A DNA stretch of 64,000 bases from Cepaea nemoralis (taxonomy: Eukaryota > Mollusca > Gastropoda > Stylommatophora > Helicidae), in contig JACEFZ010022354.1 of NCBI GenBank assembly GCA_014155875.1, positions 7,501-71,500 on the forward strand, given 5' to 3'. Below the pieces are notes generated by a model that saw only the letters and a program-made list of their open reading frames with translations, had not been told where the DNA came from and did not search any database. Positions 59,966 to 64,000 of this stretch are shown here, in pieces. A program made the position numbers and the translations under genes. Position 1 is the first letter of the stretch. Each line of letters starts with the position of its first letter.

Positions 59966-60253
59966 TTTAGGGGGGCTTGCTCGCTTTGAACTCAAGCGTA
60001 GTCCATAGGCACTATTTATAGTAGTGATAGACTGAAATTTGTGTGTGGATTCGCTTTACCTATTAACAGTGTTCCTCGCTATCATGCAAACCCATTCCAA
60101 CTTCAGAGGCACTTGTAATTTACGTCCCCAAGTCAAGGACGACAGGTCAACATTTTAGTCCAGCTGTCCGGTGTAGGGGTTAAACCACTTACCTCGTCAT
60201 CAGCACAACGAATGTTTAAGAACATACGTTCTTACCCATTCGACCATGTTAAC
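59966..60253 (-). repeat. tRNA-derived SINE, copy 3
   Basis: On the minus strand the head is acatggtcgaatgggtaaga (A box tggtcgaatgg) and the B-box region is gtggtttaacccctacac. The body has gacttggggacgtaaattac and the tail is cccctaaaaaat. Its 5' end abuts the RNase H relic. Confidence 0.9.
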
Positions 60254-60295
60254 CTGCTATTGATATTTTGTGTGTGTTTATGTTTTCCATTGTAC

Positions 60296-60555
60296 ATTTG
60301 TTGTTCGTACAGTTTTCATTCATCATCAGGGAGAAAGTCCTTTGAAGAATGTCACTCTCATTAAGGTAAAAGAAGAGCTGGGGTTCATGGCGAAGTTTGG
60401 TGGGTGGTGTTTGGTGCAGGAGAGCCTGGCATATAATACCACATCTAGTCTGAGAATGGAGGTGGAGGCAGTCACGGTGGTGCTCTGCTGGCTACAGGAC
60501 AAACAGCACATGCATGTCGTGATTGTGATGGACAAAATGTGATGATAAAGGTGAA
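60296..60555 (+). pseudogene. RNase H domain relic of a non-LTR element, copy 2, cut by an LTR element
   Basis: It reads GWCLVQESLAYNTTSSLRME, VEAVTVVLCWLQDKQHMHVV and IVMDKM, homologous to the relic at 48860-49415 (LAYDTTTSSLTIQVEVVTAA, HVVIVTNS). Homology runs to gataaaggtgaa at 60555, where the other copy continues with gactggaatgc and this one switches to TGTAACAG. A stop is present at the end. Confidence 0.82.
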
Positions 60556-60788
60556 TGTAACAGAAGTAGAGTATTTAGTACCTAGTGGGAAAAGGCTACG
60601 GCACGATTGAGCATCGGAGGAGAATAGGAAGAGAGATGCTCAAGTCGTGACGTAGTTGGTTGTCAGGGGGTAGTCAAGATCAGGGTCTGGACTTGGAAGG
60701 ACGCCATCTTAATAGAACTGGTCACCATCAAGAAAATAAACCCTATTGATATGAAACCAAGTCTTTGTTAGTCCTTTACACTGTTACA
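60556..60788 (+). mobile_element. 5' LTR of a Ty3/gypsy-like retrotransposon
   Basis: The 233-bp segment begins TGTAACAG and ends CTGTTACA, a perfect 8-bp terminal inverted repeat with the canonical TG...CA ends. It has AATAAA at 60735-60740. Its left end is fixed independently by the break in the RNase H relic. The right LTR lies outside the window, so LTR identity (and age) cannot be judged. Confidence 0.85.
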
Positions 60789-60798
60789 GGACTAGTTT

Positions 60799-60825
60799 TG
60801 GAGCCCTAGACACAGGATTCGAACC
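60799..60825 (+). promoter_or_regulatory. Candidate primer-binding site
   Basis: Ten bases after the LTR, tggagccctagacacaggat and then tcgaacc begin with TGG (complement of a tRNA CCA end) and contain gattcgaacc, the complement of a tRNA T loop. It would be an extended match to one tRNA 3' end. The tRNA is not identified, and the 10-base gap from the LTR is larger than usual. Confidence 0.5.
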
Positions 60826-60834
60826 TGGTATAAT

Positions 60835-60925
60835 GCGGAGTCTCAAAATGCGGTCTACAGGGTAACAACGCGAAGTCTCAAAATGCCGTCTACTATATAA
60901 CATCGCGGAGTCTAAAAACTATGAA
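60835..60925 (+). repeat. 35-bp tandem repeat in the LTR-element leader, ~2.5 copies
   Basis: Units start at 60835, 60870 and 60905 with gcgRagtctcaaaatgcNgt. Confidence 0.88.
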
Positions 60926-62023
60926 GATCCCTGCTCCGTTTGTCTCGATCGCCAGAAACAATTGCGGCACGCTTTTGAACAAGCATTGAACGTAACAAAG
61001 CGCAGTTGGAAAGATGGCCAATAACTTATCTGTGAGTACAGCAACCAAAAGCCCGGCCAGGGGTGGTTGTCTGTAAGTCTTTTTCAAGACTTGATGTAAA
61101 AAGTTAATTGGCGTCAGGAGAAGAGTGAAACCCAACTTGCCATAACGGGTTGCAGCGCCTGCGATTGTCATCAAACCGGCGAGCATCAACTGTAAACATC
61201 ATCCTAACGACTCCTCTTGTCCATTACTCTGGCGAACGTGTCAAGTCAGTAAATCGATATCTCGAGCGAGCAGGAGTGTGCTGAAGTTCAAGTCAGTAAA
61301 TCGATATCTCGAGCGAGCAGGAGTGTGCTGAAGTTCAAGTCAGTAAATCGATATCTCGAGCGAGCAGGAGTGTGCTGAAAGTCGGCCCAGTTTGATAATG
61401 TCTTGAGCGAGCAAGAATTTGGCTGAAGGGCAATCCAGCAATCCAGTCTGATCGTTGTTTCAGGTGAGCTATTCACAAGAACTTTTCAATAAGAAAATCA
61501 AGTTCAGCCTCAATGTTAATAGGTTTTGTTCTGAGCGCTAACAACTAGAAAAAAGAACGTTGGTAAAAGACAATCAAAACAGCAAATAAATACCTCATTA
61601 CTTCAGGGGTTGACGAATCAGACTATCTCAGGGCTCTACTACAAATGAGAGCCGCTCGCTAATCCTTTTGGACTCTGTTGCATGTGAGTCGTTTTCAAGA
61701 CGTCGATTTGATGTACTCCATCTCAGAAGGGACCCAACCAAGGGTTGAAGTACTGTACTGAGCATCCCAAGAAGAGAAACTACCTTGGAAGAAGGAACGA
61801 ACTACCTGAGGTGCGCGATTGGTTTCAACTAATACAGCGTTGAGTTTGACCTGACGGCGAGCCTAGGAGAATACGTCTTGCTTGGATCGAGAAACAGAAG
61901 TAGGGTAATTTATAAACCTGGTAACTGATTGAACTGTTCTTACGGATAAGTGATTTGTGTTTCTTAAATTAGGAAATTACAAATGTGAAGTTGTTTGCTT
62001 GCTCTGTATAATAATATTTCAGC
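60926..62023 (+). other. Untranslated leader of the LTR retrotransposon
   Basis: About 1.1 kb without a convincing frame between the LTR and gag. An antisense open frame at 60893-61189 has no motif. A 47-bp tandem repeat lies at 61241-61428. Confidence 0.6.
61241..61428 (+). repeat. 47-bp tandem repeat in the LTR-element leader, 3 near-perfect copies plus one diverged
   Basis: Units start at 61241, 61288 and 61335 with tcaagtcagtaaatcgatat and then ctcgagcgagcaggagtgtg. A fourth, degraded copy follows. The sequence is unrelated to the 47-bp satellite at 24.6-46.9 kb. Confidence 0.95.
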
Positions 62024-62090
62024 ATGGCGGAACAAGACACCTTAGCACAAGTTTTGACGGGGGTAGGAACAGCGGTAGGACAGACTTAAT

Positions 62091-62999
62091 ATGGTTATTA
62101 AACAACAGGGAATGGCAACAGAAATTGTCAAGTTTAGTGGACAGGCCAGAGAGTTTAAGAAATGGATCACTTCCATAGAAAAATATGCGTATTTGGTCTC
62201 AGCAACAGATGAAGAGAGACTTAGACTTGCGTATCAGACGGCAACAGAACCGGTTTCGGATCATATAAGAAGAAAGTTAGAGGCTAGAGTAGATGAGACA
62301 TGGGAACAATTCAAGGAAGACCTAGCAAGGAAGTATGCGGAAATAACGGATCCACAACATGCATTTTCGGTGTTGAGACAGGCTAAACAAAATAACGGAG
62401 AGACGGTACAATTGTTCAGCGATAGGTTGATTAACCTGGCTGAAGAGGCATTCTTAGGACAGAATGTACGAGGAGAAGAGGTGGAGAGGATGTTAGTAGG
62501 GATTTTTGTAGATGGCATAAAATCCGATGGTTTGAAATTTAAGTTGATGAGGGAAAACCCTGAGAGGTTATCACAAGCGGTAGATATCGCGGTACAAGAA
62601 GAAAATTTGAGACGTAGATTTAGATTGAGAACAGGACGAGAAGTAGGAACTAGTCGAGAAGACAGAGTTGAGGAGCCTATGGAAATAGGACAAACAAGAT
62701 TCGGATGGAATAGGAGAGGAGGAATACAGACGTTGCAAGGTAGAAATAGAAATGATTATGATGAAAGAAGAAATATGAGATACCCTACAAGGGAGACAGT
62801 AGGCAACACAAATAACACAAATATTGTCTGTTGGGTTTGTGGTCAACGCGGACATGTTTCTCGTTTTTGTAATAACAGGCGTGTCCAGTCGAATATACAG
62901 GGTAGACATGACAATAATAGGTTGAGTAGGAATGTTGAAGGTAGACACAAGAATTTTACAGGTACAAGAACGCAGGAAAACCGGCGCCCTACCTATTAG
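62091..62999 (+). CDS. gag: Gag polyprotein of the LTR retrotransposon
   Basis: The 302-residue frame forms the particle shell and packages RNA. Residues about 10-170 are a helical capsid-like region (GQAREFKKWITSIEKYAYLV, ETWEQFKEDLARKYAEI, VQLFSDRLINLAEEAF). A basic, Arg/Asn-rich tail contains one CCHC zinc knuckle, CWVCGQRGHVSRFC, at about residues 244-257. An upstream ATG at 62024 opens MAEQDTLAQVLTGVGTAVGQ in another frame and stops at 62087, so the true N terminus may be split by a frame change. The first ATG of the long frame is at 62091, with a second in-frame one at 62112. Ty3/gypsy placement is inferred from gag and protease style; no RT is in view. Confidence 0.9.
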   Translation: MVIKQQGMATEIVKFSGQAREFKKWITSIEKYAYLVSATDEERLRLAYQTATEPVSDHIRRKLEARVDETWEQFKEDLARKYAEITDPQHAFSVLRQAKQNNGETVQLFSDRLINLAEEAFLGQNVRGEEVERMLVGIFVDGIKSDGLKFKLMRENPERLSQAVDIAVQEENLRRRFRLRTGREVGTSREDRVEEPMEIGQTRFGWNRRGGIQTLQGRNRNDYDERRNMRYPTRETVGNTNNTNIVCWVCGQRGHVSRFCNNRRVQSNIQGRHDNNRLSRNVEGRHKNFTGTRTQENRRPTY

Positions 63000-63052
63000 A
63001 AATGGACCTATGATAGGAGGGTAAATAATAAGGTTCCCAAGGTTTAAAGAAT

Positions 63053-63271
63053 ATGTTAATAACAGGTATAGTAGGACGAACTAGAGAATATTTTCAACTA
63101 GATGAAGTCAAGCAATTTATAGAAAATAAAACAGATTATAGCTCTTGTATAATAGAAATAGGAAAGTATAGAATTCGTACATTAATTGATTCGGGAGCTC
63201 AGGTTAGTGTAGTAAAAGAAAGTTTTCTATACAAAATAGTGAGAAATTGTAGAGTATTTAAGAGCTCATAA
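63053..63271 (+). CDS. Retropepsin-type protease, N-terminal half (frame broken)
   Basis: The catalytic motif TLIDSGAQVSVV has Asp at residue 46 of this frame. Aspartic proteases of this type cut Gag and Pol as homodimers. The frame stops at 63269-63271, whereas the protein continues in another frame from about 63245 (HNNLHSVTGQNLQVIGQTMI), so a one-base disruption lies between about 63243 and 63262. It lies 53 bp after gag in a different frame, so it would be expressed by frameshifting or reinitiation. Confidence 0.8.
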   Translation: MLITGIVGRTREYFQLDEVKQFIENKTDYSSCIIEIGKYRIRTLIDSGAQVSVVKESFLYKIVRNCRVFKSS

Positions 63272-63779
63272 TAATTTACACTCTGTTACTGGACAGAATT
63301 TACAAGTAATTGGACAAACAATGATAAATTTTAAGTTAGGAGGGATCAACATAAGACATCTTTTTCATGTAGTGAAGGATTTAAATAGAAACATGTTGAT
63401 AGGAAGAGATTTTTTAATAAACAATGGAGTAAGACTTTTCTATGATTTACATAAATTAAAATTCAAGGACGTCTATGTAGATATGGAGGAAGACATGCAT
63501 ATATCAGCACTAGTTAGAGTTAAAATGTCCACGACGTTAAAACCACAGTCGGTTAATTTGATACAAGCAAAGCTGAAGAGAAACCCATATTATGGGGCAG
63601 GAAAAACAGTCAGAATCACTGAGTTGCAAGAAGAAGTAATTGGTGAGCCTGGTTTGGAAGTTCCAGATGGAATAATAGCGTTGGATAAACACTTAACCTT
63701 TCCAGTGATGATTATCAACAACACAGGTAGAGAAATCAAATTATACAGAGGATGTGTGATAGCCAAACTAGAATCATAA
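63262..63779 (+). CDS. Protease C-terminal half and linker of the LTR retrotransposon
   Basis: The frame is open from about 63262, with the first ATG at 63321. NMLIGRDFLINNGV is the G-R-D motif that closes the retropepsin fold. The rest (KMSTTLKPQSVNLIQAKLKR, GIIALDKHLTFPVMIINNTG) is typical linker before reverse transcriptase. The frame ends at 63779, but the next frame back (-1) is already open from at least 63752. Confidence 0.78.
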
Positions 63780-64000
63780 CATTAAGTGACATATTGGCAA
63801 CGGATAGAGCAGAAATGTCGGGAACAAGTTATTCAGAAACTTCTAGTGAAAGAGTTAATAACAGACGCGGACGCGGAAGAAGAGGGAACGTCAGAATGGA
63901 TGAATTGATCCATCCATCCAGAAGAAATAAAGCCCAAATACATTCACTAGACAAAATGACAAGGGAACAAGAATTGTTGTCACAGTTAAAAGCTCCGCCA
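63752..64000 (+). CDS. pol: Start of the downstream pol frame, cut by the window end
   Basis: The frame is open from 63752 (ATG) or 63815 (ATG) to the last base, overlapping the preceding frame by about 28 bp in the -1 register. It encodes a polar, basic stretch (SERVNNRRGRGRRGNVRMDE, KAQIHSLDKMTREQELLSQL). No RT motif is reached. Assignment to pol rests on position only. Confidence 0.5.
   Translation, partial: MCDSQTRIITLSDILATDRAEMSGTSYSETSSERVNNRRGRGRRGNVRMDELIHPSRRNKAQIHSLDKMTREQELLSQLKAPP

Noticed and set aside
60893..61189. 98-codon antisense frame in the LTR-element leader
   Set aside because: No motif, and it lies in untranslated leader antisense to the element.
61241..61428. Relationship between the 47-bp leader repeat of the LTR element and the 47-bp satellite
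   Set aside because: Same unit length only. The sequences share no alignable words.

Overview
This is animal nuclear DNA with introns, many non-LTR and LTR retroelement pieces, tRNA-derived SINE-like repeats and about twenty separate tandem arrays. The retroelement families look molluscan, most likely gastropod. That placement is inference from family resemblance only. There are no bacterial-type operons, rRNA genes, intact tRNA genes or CRISPR arrays. Few host exons are visible.

Region 1 (1-9.9 kb): short tandem repeats, then an antisense, uninterrupted non-LTR retrotransposon reading frame of 1,283 codons (endonuclease, reverse transcriptase, RNase H, C-terminal CCHC) with its 5' leader. 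Microsatellites and decayed LINE pieces follow. Region 2 (9.9-16.8 kb): two coding exons on the + strand (9939-10052 and 16673-16796) that join in frame and encode the C-terminal end of a DNAJB6-like Hsp40 co-chaperone. Their 6.6-kb intron holds a LINE 3'-end fragment continuous with an 88-bp array, a non-autonomous hAT-like transposon, a dispersed repeat and a LINE 5'-leader copy that has become a 3.3-kb array of 52-bp units. Region 3 (16.8-24.6 kb): 3' flank, an antisense reverse transcriptase relic, a 29-bp array with 12-unit higher-order structure and a tRNA-derived SINE. Region 4 (24.6-47.9 kb): a satellite of 47-bp units, about 470 copies, with higher-order duplications. From about 32.39 kb it becomes full of single-base indels, and in two stretches it is nearly unreadable, which looks like poor consensus rather than biology.

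Region 5 (48-56 kb): relics of at least three non-LTR elements, SINE-like repeats, a foldback hairpin and several small arrays. Region 6 (56-59.2 kb): two antisense exons of an unidentified host gene, the terminal one with an apparent one-base frameshift; the intron carries an array split by a retroposon with a 13-bp target duplication. Region 7 (59.2-64 kb): dispersed repeats, a SINE, and the 5' half of a Ty3/gypsy-like LTR retrotransposon (LTR, candidate primer-binding site, gag, protease, start of pol) inserted inside an older RNase H relic.

The main theme is that two intronic arrays appear to have been seeded by the two ends of the same LINE type: the 52-bp array by its 5' leader and the 88-bp array by its last codons and 3' UTR. 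All coordinates and alignments were made by eye. No database search was run, so clade and gene names rest on motif recognition.
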